From positions 62,001 to 126,000 of the forward strand of contig CAWADG010000004.1 in assembly GCA_963780815.1 (NCBI GenBank): 64,000 bases of DNA, written 5' to 3'. The position numbers and the translations under genes are program-made. The notes beneath the pieces were generated by a model. That model worked only from the letters and a program-made list of their open reading frames with translations, searched no databases and was not told where the DNA came from. This DNA is from VRUE01 sp963780815. Lineage in GTDB: Bacteria; Actinomycetota; Thermoleophilia; Solirubrobacterales; 70-9. This document shows, in pieces, positions 53,719-62,921 of the stretch (the first letter of the stretch is position 1; the number at the start of each line of letters is the position of its first letter).

Positions 53719-54624
53719 GTGATTTCGCCCTTCGCCCACGTAGCCGGGGCCTTCGTCCCGATCGAGGTGATCCCGATCACGATCGCCGGAATCCTCTATT
53801 GGCACCGGGTGATGGTCCTGCGCTGGGATGGGAGGCAGGTCCCCGTCTGGCGGCAGGTCTGCTTCGGCTCCGGCCTGGCGGTGATCGCGATCGCGCTGTT
53901 CAGCCCGATCGGGCACATCTCCGAGGAGCTGGTGATCGCCCACATGGCCGAGCATCTGCTGCTCGGCGACATCGCGACCCTTCTGCTCGTCCTCGGGCTG
54001 ACCCGCTCCCTGCTGCAGCCGATCCTCGCGATCCGGGTGTTCAACCGGCTTCAGGTGCTCACCCATCCGGCCGTCGCCCTGCCGCTCTGGGCCGCCAACC
54101 TCTTCCTCTGGCACATCCCCTCGATCTACCAGGACGCGTACGGATCTGCGCCGATCCACGCTCTCGAGCACTCGACCTTCATCCTCTTCGGCTGCCTGAT
54201 GTGGATGCCGGTCTTCGGGCCGCTGCCGAAGCCGGAATGGTTCAGCACCGGGTGGAAGATCGGCTACGTGATCGCGGTCCGCTTCACCGGGGCGATCCTC
54301 GGCAACGTCCTGATGTGGTCGGGCACGGTTCTCTACCCGATCTACGCACCGGGAGAGCGCTACTGGCATGTGACGCCGCTTGCCGACCAGAGCACGGCGG
54401 GGGCGATCATGATGGTCGAGGGGACCTTCCTCGCGCTCGGGGTCCTGGCCTGGACCTTCTTCGAGCTCGCCCGGGAAGGGACCGAGAAGCAGCATCTGCT
54501 GGAGCTGGCCGAAGCGCATGGAGTCGAGCTCGACGAGCGGCGCGCCCAGCGGGCGGTCGCCGCAGGCCACGGCGGCCTGCTCGAGGAACGGCTGCTGGCT
54601 GGGGACAGGGACCCGCGTGAATAG
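53719..54624 (+). CDS. ctaG: Cytochrome c oxidase assembly protein (CtaG, caa3 type)
   Basis: GTG 53719 starts a 301-residue membrane protein with about seven helices. Its conserved blocks include IAHMAEHLLLGDIATLLLVL, LFLWHIPSIYQDAYGSAPIH, ALEHSTFILFGCLMWMPVFG and PLADQSTAGAIMMVEGT. These match the CtaG family that helps insert copper into caa3-type oxidases. The conserved His-rich helices (MAEH, WH, EHSTF) are likely copper ligands. The oxidase genes are not in the window. A tiny gene overlaps its end. Confidence 0.88.
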   Translation: MISPFAHVAGAFVPIEVIPITIAGILYWHRVMVLRWDGRQVPVWRQVCFGSGLAVIAIALFSPIGHISEELVIAHMAEHLLLGDIATLLLVLGLTRSLLQPILAIRVFNRLQVLTHPAVALPLWAANLFLWHIPSIYQDAYGSAPIHALEHSTFILFGCLMWMPVFGPLPKPEWFSTGWKIGYVIAVRFTGAILGNVLMWSGTVLYPIYAPGERYWHVTPLADQSTAGAIMMVEGTFLALGVLAWTFFELAREGTEKQHLLELAEAHGVELDERRAQRAVAAGHGGLLEERLLAGDRDPRE

Positions 54625-54733
54625 GCTCAGGGCCTGGCTCGTCACCGGGCCGATCGGGCGCGGGCTGGCGTTCGCCGTCGATTTCTCCGTCGCCCTGCGC
54701 CGCGGGCTCCTCGGGCGGCGCGGGCACTCGTGA
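54617..54733 (+). CDS. 38-aa protein overlapping ctaG
   Basis: GTG 54617 overlaps the ctaG stop by 8 bases. The product starts VNRLRAWLVTGPIGRGLAFA and continues VDFSVALRRGLLGRRGHS. It is an amphipathic or weakly membrane-associated basic peptide. It may be a small partner of CtaG; evidence is only position and composition. Confidence 0.45.
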   Translation: MNRLRAWLVTGPIGRGLAFAVDFSVALRRGLLGRRGHS

Positions 54734-54773
54734 GGGCGAGGCTGCCGGAAACGATCATCTAGGGTCACTCAGG

Positions 54774-56156
54774 ATGGAGACAACGGTCACCGAGCTGCCC
54801 GGGTCGCGGGCCAGGGTCGAGGTCGAGGTCCCCGCCGAGGACGTCGGCCGCGGCATCCAGCGCGCCGCGCGGAGCCTCGCGCGCGAGATGCGGCTGCCCG
54901 GCTTCCGCAAGGGCAAGGCGCCGCCTTCGCTGGTGATTCAGCGGCTCGGCTTCGGGGCCGTGTTCGAGGAGGCGGTCAGGGAGTCGCTGCCCGAGTGGTA
55001 CGAAGAGGCCCTGCTCGACGCCGGGATCAGCCCGATCGGCGATCCCGACATCGAGATCGTCTCCGCCCCCGACGGCGAGGGCGAGCCGCTCGGCTTCAAA
55101 TTCGAGATCGGGGTGCGTCCGGCGGCGACGCTCGGCGAGTACAGGGATCTCGAGGTCGGGCGGGCCGAGCCCGAACCGCCCGAGGAAATGGTCGAGCGCG
55201 AGATCGAGCGGATCCGCGGCAGCTTCGCGAGGCTCGAGCCGGTCGACCGTGCCGCCGTCGACGGCGACGTCCTCCTGATCGACTTCGAGGGCCTGCTCGA
55301 CGGCAAGGCCTTCGAGGGCGGCAAGGCCGACGACTACCTGCTCGAGCTCGGCAGCGGCCAGCTGATCGAGGGGTTCGAGGAGCAGCTGAGGGGCGCCGCG
55401 GCGGGTGAGTCGCGGCAGGTCGAGGTCAGCTTCCCCGACGACTACCAGGCCGAGCATCTCGCAGGGGAAGACGCCGTCTTCGCGGTCGAGGTGAAGGAGG
55501 TCAGGGAAAAGGTCCTGCCCGACCTCGATGACGACTTCGCCTCCGAGGCATCCGAGTTCGACACCCTGGAGGAGCTGCGCTCGGACATCCGCGAGAAACT
55601 CTCCGAGGTCGTCGACTCGCGGATCGAGCAGGATTTCCGGGTCGCCGCGATCGATGCCGCCGCCGATCAGGCGACGGTCGAGCTCCCGGACGAGCTGGTC
55701 GCCGACCGCGCCGCCGAACGCTGGGGCCGGGTCGAACGGCAGCTCGCGGCGCGTGGCATGAGCCCCGACTCCTACCTGCAGATGCAGGGGAAAACACGAG
55801 ACGAGGTGATCGCGGAAGCGAAGCCCGACGCCGAGCGCGAGCTGCGGCGCGAGGCGGTCCTCGCGGCGATCGTCGAGGCCGAGGACATCGAGGCGACCGA
55901 GGAGGAGATGCTCGAGGCCCTCGCCCATCCCGCCGAACACGAGCGGACTACCCCCGAGAAGCTGCTGAACCGCCTGCGCGAGAAGGGCCGCGACGCGATG
56001 GTCGCCGAGGACATCAGCTTCCGCAAGGCGATCGACCTCGTCGCCGAGAGCTCGAAGCCGATCCCGGTCGAGCAGGCCGAGGCGCGGGAGAAGATCTGGA
56101 CTCCCGAGAAGGAGCGCGAGGCGGCCGGATCGCTCTGGACCCCGGGCTCAGACTGA
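54774..56156 (+). CDS. tig: Trigger factor (ribosome-bound chaperone)
   Basis: The 460-residue product has all three parts. The ribosome-binding N-domain carries the signature LPGFRKGKAPPSLVI (around residue 45). The FKBP-type prolyl isomerase domain (VLLIDFEGLLDGKAFEGGKA, LIEGFEEQLRGAAAGESRQV) lies at residues ~165-245. A long helical C-domain follows. It shields nascent chains at the ribosome exit. It is followed by clpP 40 bases downstream, the usual bacterial order. A Glu/Arg-rich tail is slightly longer than in E. coli. Confidence 0.95.
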   Translation: METTVTELPGSRARVEVEVPAEDVGRGIQRAARSLAREMRLPGFRKGKAPPSLVIQRLGFGAVFEEAVRESLPEWYEEALLDAGISPIGDPDIEIVSAPDGEGEPLGFKFEIGVRPAATLGEYRDLEVGRAEPEPPEEMVEREIERIRGSFARLEPVDRAAVDGDVLLIDFEGLLDGKAFEGGKADDYLLELGSGQLIEGFEEQLRGAAAGESRQVEVSFPDDYQAEHLAGEDAVFAVEVKEVREKVLPDLDDDFASEASEFDTLEELRSDIREKLSEVVDSRIEQDFRVAAIDAAADQATVELPDELVADRAAERWGRVERQLAARGMSPDSYLQMQGKTRDEVIAEAKPDAERELRREAVLAAIVEAEDIEATEEEMLEALAHPAEHERTTPEKLLNRLREKGRDAMVAEDISFRKAIDLVAESSKPIPVEQAEAREKIWTPEKEREAAGSLWTPGSD

Positions 56157-56196
56157 GCGCGCGGGGCCGCCGGTCGGCTTCTATAGAGTGCGTTCC

Positions 56197-56781
56197 ATGA
56201 GCCCACTGGTACCGATGGTCGTCGAGCAGACCTCGCGCGGCGAGCGTGCGTTCGACATCTACTCACGCCTGCTCGGCGAGCGGATCGTCTTCCTCGGCAC
56301 CCCGGTGACCGAGGACATCGCGAACCTGATCGTCGCCCAGCTGCTGCACCTCGAGTCCGAGGATCCGGACAAGGACATCAGCCTCTACATCAACTCCCCG
56401 GGCGGCTCGGTCTACGCCGGGCTCGCGATCTACGACACGATGCAGTTCATCAAGCCCGACGTGCAGACGATCTGCGTCGGGATCGCGATGAGCATGGGGG
56501 CGCTGCTCCTCGCCGGCGGGGCGGCGGGCAAGCGGATGTCGCTGCCCAACTCGAAGATCCTGATCCACCAGGTGTCGTCCGGTTTCGAAGGCCAGGCGAC
56601 CGACATCGAGATCCACGCGAAAGAGATCATCGACGTCCGCCGCCGCCTCGACGAGATCCTCGCCAAACACACCGGGCAGCCGTTCGAGAAGGTCACGAAC
56701 GACACCGATCGCGATTACTTCATGAGCGCGGAAGAGGCGAAGGAGTACAACCTCGTCGACCGCGTGATCGAGCACCACTGA
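56197..56781 (+). CDS. clpP: ATP-dependent Clp protease proteolytic subunit
   Basis: ATG 56197 gives 194 residues (MSPLVPMVVEQTSRGERAFD). The catalytic Ser is in GIAMSMGALLLAGG, the His in ILIHQVSSGF and the Asp in the following helix region (HAKEIIDVRRRLDEI). YINSPGGSVYAGLAIYDTM is the oxyanion strand. It forms the tetradecameric barrel that degrades substrates delivered by ClpX, encoded 2.1 kb downstream. Its TGA overlaps the CTG that seems to start the M23 gene. Confidence 0.96.
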   Translation: MSPLVPMVVEQTSRGERAFDIYSRLLGERIVFLGTPVTEDIANLIVAQLLHLESEDPDKDISLYINSPGGSVYAGLAIYDTMQFIKPDVQTICVGIAMSMGALLLAGGAAGKRMSLPNSKILIHQVSSGFEGQATDIEIHAKEIIDVRRRLDEILAKHTGQPFEKVTNDTDRDYFMSAEEAKEYNLVDRVIEHH

Positions 56782-57311
56782 GGGCGCGCCCTCGCTTTCG
56801 CGTCCGCGCCGCCGCGGCGATCGCCGTATCGGCGCTGGGGCTGCTCACTTTTTCCTCGGTTGCTCAGGCAGGCAACGGGGGCGTCGAATACCGCGGCCAT
56901 GTCTTCCCGGTCCTCGGCCCGCACTGGACGCGCGGCGCGATCGGCGAGTTCGGAGCGCCGCGGGACGGCGGCCGGACCCACGAAGGGTTCGACATTGTCG
57001 CCCCCTGCGGGGCCGGTCTCGTGGCGGTTCGGACCGGCCGGGTCCTGCGGCGTGGGTTCGACCCGGTCCTCTACGGAAACTTCCTCCTGATCCACGGCGA
57101 GGGAGAGCACCGGAGTTACTTCTACGCCCACCTGCGCCGGCCGGCCGCCCTCCGTCGCGGGGATCGGGTCTGGGCGGGGGAGAGGGTGGGCGTGGTGGGG
57201 GACACCGGGAACGCCCGCACCGTCGGTTGCCACCTCCACTTCGAGATCCACGTCCGCGGCCGGCCGATCGACCCGGCGCCGGCTCTCGCCAGCTGGGAAA
57301 GCGCTCAGTAG
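56778..57311 (+). CDS. Exported M23-family peptidase (LytM-like), apparent CTG start
   Basis: The frame holds a signal peptide (RARPRFRVRAAAAIAVSALG, cleavage near AQA-GNG). The zinc motifs of M23 peptidases follow: RTHEGFDIVAPCG (His, Asp) and GCHLHFEIHVRGRPIDP (HxH), with GNFLLIHGEGEHRSYFYAHL between. It should cut peptidoglycan bridges or act as an activator of other hydrolases. There is no ATG, GTG or TTG in frame from the previous stop until 57021, which is past the first zinc motif. The only sensible start is CTG 56778, overlapping the clpP stop as CTGA. Translational coupling to clpP would explain a weak start. Confidence 0.8.
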   Translation: MRARPRFRVRAAAAIAVSALGLLTFSSVAQAGNGGVEYRGHVFPVLGPHWTRGAIGEFGAPRDGGRTHEGFDIVAPCGAGLVAVRTGRVLRRGFDPVLYGNFLLIHGEGEHRSYFYAHLRRPAALRRGDRVWAGERVGVVGDTGNARTVGCHLHFEIHVRGRPIDPAPALASWESAQ

Positions 57312-57757
57312 GCGACCGCGACGCCGGACGCGGCGTGGAGGTTGCGCTGGAACTCCTCGGTGTCGGTCCCGAGGTAGAGCGGCTGGACCCAGAACGCCGT
57401 GCCGTCGAGCACGAGGCGGACCGAGCCGCCGACGAAGGCGACGTCACCGAGCGGGCGGATCACCTCGACCGTCCCGACCCGGCGCTGCTGGATGCGGACG
57501 ATGTAGAGGGCCTGGTCGGTCAGCGCCAGCGCGTAGGTCTTCATCTTCATCACGCAGAGCAGCGCCAGGAGGGCGGCGACCATGCCCGGCACCAGGTTTG
57601 CCGTCAGCTCGAGGCCGACGGCGGCTGAAAGGAAGAGGACGACGAGGTACTGCCAGGGACCGGCGACGACCCTGACGAGCCCCGCGAGCCGCTCGCCGGG
57701 GTACATCATGGGTTGGATTCCTGTCAGTGCCAGGTCTTGGGTGGCAGCCTTGGACAT
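57305..57757 (-). CDS. Membrane protein with PH-like domain
   Basis: ATG 57757 is preferred (GGAAG upstream; GTG 57760 adjoins it). The 150-residue product has two membrane helices (WQYLVVLFLSAAVGLELTAN, GMVAALLALLCVMKMKTYAL). Beta strands follow, like a bacterial PH domain (LALTDQALYIVRIQQRRVGT, VEVIRPLGDVAFVGGSVRLV). It converges on the M23 gene with a 7-base overlap. Function unknown. Confidence 0.75.
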   Translation of the reverse strand: MSKAATQDLALTGIQPMMYPGERLAGLVRVVAGPWQYLVVLFLSAAVGLELTANLVPGMVAALLALLCVMKMKTYALALTDQALYIVRIQQRRVGTVEVIRPLGDVAFVGGSVRLVLDGTAFWVQPLYLGTDTEEFQRNLHAASGVAVAY

Positions 57758-57837
57758 CACCGACTTCCGTTTCTTGGTCGGGGTGGGTGGTCGAAAGCCG
57801 GTATCGGTTGATCGTGGAAATGATTAAGAAGGCCTGA

Positions 57838-58311
57838 TCAATTCTGGACGTTTGACCGACGTTCGAACCAGAGGTTCGCTTTCGGATTGCCGTTGTAGTC
57901 GGGCACCTTGCGGTAGCCGGCGGAGCGGTAGAGCGCCACCGCAGGGGTCAGGTAGTCGGAGGTGTCGAGCCGGGTCGCGAGGCAGCCCCGGCCGAGGGCA
58001 ATCGCCTCGAGCCTGCGCAGCACCGCGCCGCCGACTCCGACACCGCGGTGCTCGGGCACGACGTACATGCTCTTCACCTCGGCGACCTCGGAGTCGAGGT
58101 GGCGGACGCCGCCGATCGCGGCCGGCTCGCCCTCGCGGAGGGCGACGAGCATCACCCCGTTCGGCGGGGTCAGGTCTCGCGGCGGCCCGGCTGCGATCTC
58201 GGACTCGACGATGTCAAGGCCGAGCTCGGTGTCGGTCTCGCGGATGAAGTCGGCGTAGATCCGAAGGACCAGGGGATCGCCCGGGTCCCGCTCCTCGAAC
58301 TCGACGCTCAC
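57838..58311 (-). CDS. GNAT-family N-acetyltransferase
   Basis: GTG 58311 overlaps the stop of the upstream acetyltransferase (GTGA), giving 157 residues. The acetyl-CoA motif VVPEHRGVGVGGAVLRRLEA and EVKSMYVVPEHRG are typical, and the end RSAGYRKVPDYNGNPKANLW is the usual C-terminal strand. Substrate unknown. Confidence 0.88.
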   Translation of the reverse strand: MSVEFEERDPGDPLVLRIYADFIRETDTELGLDIVESEIAAGPPRDLTPPNGVMLVALREGEPAAIGGVRHLDSEVAEVKSMYVVPEHRGVGVGGAVLRRLEAIALGRGCLATRLDTSDYLTPAVALYRSAGYRKVPDYNGNPKANLWFERRSNVQN

Positions 58312-58763
58312 CGATGGTCGACCGGCAGCTCGTACTCGACCCATTCGCTGCGCCCGGCCCCGGTCGTGTCGTAGAGCCGTTGCGCGGTGTCGTTGTCGGG
58401 CGCTGTCGACCACTCGAGGCTGTGGGCGCCGCGCGAGCGGGCGATCTCGGCGGCGGCCTCGATCAGGGCCCGGCCGATTCCCCGGCCGCGGGCCCCGGCG
58501 TCGACATAGAGGTCGTTCATCAGCACCGTGTCCGCGGCCGCCAGCGAGCTCTTGTGCCAGTAGAGGCAGGCATACCCGAGCAGCCGGTCCTCATCCCAGG
58601 CACCGATCAGGGTCCCGTCATCGCTGGGGTCGATGAAGCGGGCGAAGAAGGATCGGTTCCGCTCGCCGTCGATGTCCTCGACCTCGTAGAAGTCCTGGTA
58701 GTCGGCGATCATCGGCAGCAGGGTCTCGAACTGCTCCGCGGTGATCGGCGCGATCGTGGCCAT
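58308..58763 (-). CDS. GNAT-family N-acetyltransferase
   Basis: ATG 58763 gives 151 residues (MATIAPITAEQFETLLPMIA). GGGAG directly adjoins it, so GTG 58802 is an alternative. The acetyl-CoA motif is NDLYVDAGARGRGIGRALIE, followed by HSLEWSTAPDNDTAQRLYDT. The two GNAT genes form a coupled pair. The N-terminal DYQDFYEVEDID resembles GNATs that act on amine substrates, but this is not certain. Confidence 0.87.
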   Translation of the reverse strand: MATIAPITAEQFETLLPMIADYQDFYEVEDIDGERNRSFFARFIDPSDDGTLIGAWDEDRLLGYACLYWHKSSLAAADTVLMNDLYVDAGARGRGIGRALIEAAAEIARSRGAHSLEWSTAPDNDTAQRLYDTTGAGRSEWVEYELPVDHR

Positions 58764-58927
58764 CTCCCAGCACGATAGGGGAGCCTGGGCGTTTGCGCTC
58801 ACGGGGAGGGACGGCCGCGGGCGTGACGTAATCCCTGCAAACGAGAGCCCGGATCGCGAGCCCGTCTAAGCTATCTGGGCGCGCGAAGCCGGTAGACCCC
58901 TACCGTCCCCGCAAGGAGGAGATCCCG

Positions 58928-60217
<1,290 letters not shown>

Positions 60218-60227
60218 AACTAAACTC

Positions 60228-60250
60228 GCCGCTCGTGAGTCACGAGCGGC
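60228..60250. repeat. Perfect 11-bp inverted repeat centred on the valS start
   Basis: GCCGCTCGTGA (60228-60238) and TCACGAGCGGC (60240-60250) are exact reverse complements around one G. The GTG start codon (60235-60237) lies inside the left arm. The mRNA would hide its start codon in a hairpin; the DNA could also bind a protein dimer. Confidence 0.85.
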
Positions 60251-62919
60251 GAAAGGCGCTGGAAGCGAGGACCCGCTACGAGCCGGCCGAGGTCGAGCAG
60301 CGGATCTTCGCCGAGTGGCTCGAGGCCGGTTATTTCCACCCCGCCGCCGAGGGGACGCCCGAGGAGAACTTCTCGGTCGCGATCCCGCCCCCGAACGTGA
60401 CCGGCGCCCTCCATATGGGCCATGCGCTGAACGGGTCGATGCAGGACGCGCTGGTGCGGATGAACCGGATGCGCGGCCGCAACCCGCTCTGGATACTCGG
60501 CACCGACCACGCCGGCATCGCCACTCAGGCGGTGGTCGAGAAAATGCTCCGCGCCGAGGGCACCTCGCGCCAGGAGCTCGGTCGCGAGGCGTTCGTCGAG
60601 CGGGTCTGGGCCTGGAAGGAGGAGTACGGGGCGCAGATCGTCGAGCAGTACAAGCGGCTCGGCGCTTCGTGCGACTACGAGCGCGAGCGCTTCACCCTCG
60701 ACCCCGGCTACGTCCGCGCCGTCTACCGGGTCTTCAAGCAGCTCTTCGACAAGGGCTACATCTACCGCGACAACTACATGGTCAACTGGGACCCCGGCAC
60801 ACACTCCGCGATCTCCGACCTCGAGGTCGAGAACCGCGAGGTCGAGGACGTCCTCTACTCGATCGAGTACCCCATCGAGGGCGCCGACCGGGTGCTGACC
60901 GTCGCCACCGTCCGCCCGGAGACGATGCTCGCCGACACCGCCGTCGCCGTGAATCCCGGCGACGATCGCTACGCCGACCTGGTCGGCGGCCACTGCGTGC
61001 TGCCGCTGGTCGGACGGCGGCTGCCGATCATCGCCGACGACCACGTCGACCCCGAGTTCGGCACCGGGGCGCTGAAGATCACCCCCGGCCATGACGTCAA
61101 CGACTTCGAGATCGGCCGCGCCCACGGGCTCGATGAGATCGGCGTGATCGGCCCCGATGGCCGGATGACGGACGAGGCCGGGGAGCGCTTCGCCGGGCTC
61201 AACGTCGCCGAGGCCCAGGTGGCGGTGGTCGCGGCGCTCCGCGAGGAGGGCCTGCTCAGGGCAGAGGAGCCCTACGTCCACTCGGTTCCGTTCTCGCACC
61301 GCTCCGGCGAGCGGATCGAGCCGCTGATCTCGCTGCAGTGGTTCTGCCGGATGGACGAGCTGGCGGCGCCGGCGATCGAGGCCGTCGAGAGCGACGAAGT
61401 GCGGATCGTGCCGGCGCAGTGGAAGCGGGTCTACCTCGATTGGATGCGCGAGATCCGGCCCTGGTGCATCTCTCGCCAGCTCTGGTGGGGACACCGGATC
61501 CCGGTCTGGTACTGCGACTCATGTGAGGAGACCTGGGCCGCGGAGGACCCACCCGAGCGCTGCGGCGCCTGCGGCGGCGAGCTGCGCCAGGAGGAGGACG
61601 TCCTCGACACCTGGTTCAGCTCGGCGATCTGGCCCTTCGCGACCCTCGGCTGGCCCGAGGAGACGCCGGAGCTACGAGCCTTCTACCCGACCAGCTTCCT
61701 CACCACCGCGCGCGAGATCCTCTTCCTCTGGGTGGCGCGGATGATCATGATGGGGATCGAGTTCCCGGGGGCGATTCCGTTCCGCGACGTCTACGTCCAC
61801 TCGGTGATCCAGGCCCGCGACGGCCGGCGGATGTCGAAGAGCCTCGGGACCGGCGTCGACCCGCTCGAGGAGATCGACAACCACGGCGCAGACGCGCTCC
61901 GGTTCGGGCTGCTGGCGATGTCCTCGACCCAGGACGTCCGCTTCTCCGACGCCAAGGTCCAGCAGGGGGCAGACCTCACGAACAAGCTCTGGAACGCCTC
62001 GCGACTGATCCTGCTGAATTGCAACTTCAAGCAGGATCAGTCGCACACAAATGCCGCGCAGGACCAAGTTCCTGCGCGGGTTGGGTCAGGGATGCCGAGC
62101 CCGGTGACGCCGGAGGACCGGTGGATCCTGTCGCGGCTCGAGCGGACGATCGAATCGGTCACCGAGAAGCTCGAGGCCTACGACTTCGCCCATGCCGCGC
62201 AGGAGGCCTACTCGTTCTTCTGGTCCGAGCTCTGCGACTGGTACCTGGAGATGGTCAAGCCCCGCCTCTACGAGGGCGAGGAGGAGGTCTCGGCGAACCT
62301 GCTCTGGGCGCTCGAGCGCGTCCTCGCCCTCCTGCACCCGATGATGCCGTTCGTCACCGAGGAGATCTGGTCCTACCACCCGGCGCGCCGCGGTCACCTC
62401 GCGGTCCACGAGTTCCCGACCCCCGATGGGTCGCTGATCGACGCCGCGGCTGAGGCGGAGGTCAGTGCCGGGATCGAGCTTACGCGGAGGCTGCGCGCGT
62501 GGCGCGACCTGGTCCAGGCGCCGGCCGCGACCGTGCTCCAGGCGCGGGCCGAGGGAGTCGATCCGCAGGAGTTCGTCGGCCGCCTCTCCCGGTTCGAGTT
62601 CGTAGACAAAGGGGGTCGGCTTCGCTCCGGTCGCGATGAGCCAGATATGGACGCTCCCTCCGCTCCGCCTTCCGATGACGGAGGGGAGTCGGTGGCGGTG
62701 GTCGGCCCGGTGCGGGTCCTCGAGTCGACCGAGATCGACGCCGGCGCCGTCCGCGCCAGGGTCGAGGCGCGGCGCGAGGAGCTGCGCGGCGAGGTCGCAA
62801 GGGCCGAGGGCAAACTCGCCAACGAGCGCTTCGTCGCCAACGCGCCACCGGAGGTCGTCGAGGAGGAGCGCGAGAAGCTCGACCGCTACAGCGCCGAGTT
62901 GGAGGAGCTGTCCGAATAG
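60235..62919 (+). CDS. valS: Valyl-tRNA synthetase
   Basis: The 894-residue class I synthetase has HIGH as PPNVTGALHMGHALNGSMQD, the editing-domain region (TVRPETMLADTAVAVNPGDD), KMSKS as GRRMSKSLGTGVDPLEEI, a Cys-rich zinc knuckle (CDSCEETWAAEDPPERCGAC), the anticodon-binding domain and a C-terminal coiled coil (LRGEVARAEGKLANERFVAN). It charges tRNA-Val and edits Thr. Two stretches look like extra low-complexity inserts: residues ~600-622 (FKQDQSHTNAAQDQVPARVG) and ~790-815 (GGRLRSGRDEPDMDAPSAPP). The first carries a perfect hairpin. There is no clear ribosome site before GTG 60235. Confidence 0.96.
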   Translation: MSHERRKALEARTRYEPAEVEQRIFAEWLEAGYFHPAAEGTPEENFSVAIPPPNVTGALHMGHALNGSMQDALVRMNRMRGRNPLWILGTDHAGIATQAVVEKMLRAEGTSRQELGREAFVERVWAWKEEYGAQIVEQYKRLGASCDYERERFTLDPGYVRAVYRVFKQLFDKGYIYRDNYMVNWDPGTHSAISDLEVENREVEDVLYSIEYPIEGADRVLTVATVRPETMLADTAVAVNPGDDRYADLVGGHCVLPLVGRRLPIIADDHVDPEFGTGALKITPGHDVNDFEIGRAHGLDEIGVIGPDGRMTDEAGERFAGLNVAEAQVAVVAALREEGLLRAEEPYVHSVPFSHRSGERIEPLISLQWFCRMDELAAPAIEAVESDEVRIVPAQWKRVYLDWMREIRPWCISRQLWWGHRIPVWYCDSCEETWAAEDPPERCGACGGELRQEEDVLDTWFSSAIWPFATLGWPEETPELRAFYPTSFLTTAREILFLWVARMIMMGIEFPGAIPFRDVYVHSVIQARDGRRMSKSLGTGVDPLEEIDNHGADALRFGLLAMSSTQDVRFSDAKVQQGADLTNKLWNASRLILLNCNFKQDQSHTNAAQDQVPARVGSGMPSPVTPEDRWILSRLERTIESVTEKLEAYDFAHAAQEAYSFFWSELCDWYLEMVKPRLYEGEEEVSANLLWALERVLALLHPMMPFVTEEIWSYHPARRGHLAVHEFPTPDGSLIDAAAEAEVSAGIELTRRLRAWRDLVQAPAATVLQARAEGVDPQEFVGRLSRFEFVDKGGRLRSGRDEPDMDAPSAPPSDDGGESVAVVGPVRVLESTEIDAGAVRARVEARREELRGEVARAEGKLANERFVANAPPEVVEEEREKLDRYSAELEELSE
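62054..62079. repeat. 10-bp perfect hairpin inside a valS insert
   Basis: CCGCGCAGGA (62054-62063) and TCCTGCGCGG (62070-62079) pair exactly around a 6-base loop. It lies in the stretch that encodes extra residues between the valS catalytic core and the anticodon-binding domain. Confidence 0.75.
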
Positions 62920-62921
62920 AC

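Noticed and set aside
57046..57062. GGTTCGACCC resembling a tRNA T-loop
   Set aside because: It lies within the M23 gene and no acceptor or anticodon stems can be formed around it.
60220..61494. 424-codon open frame on the - strand
   Set aside because: Antisense to valS, which is certain.
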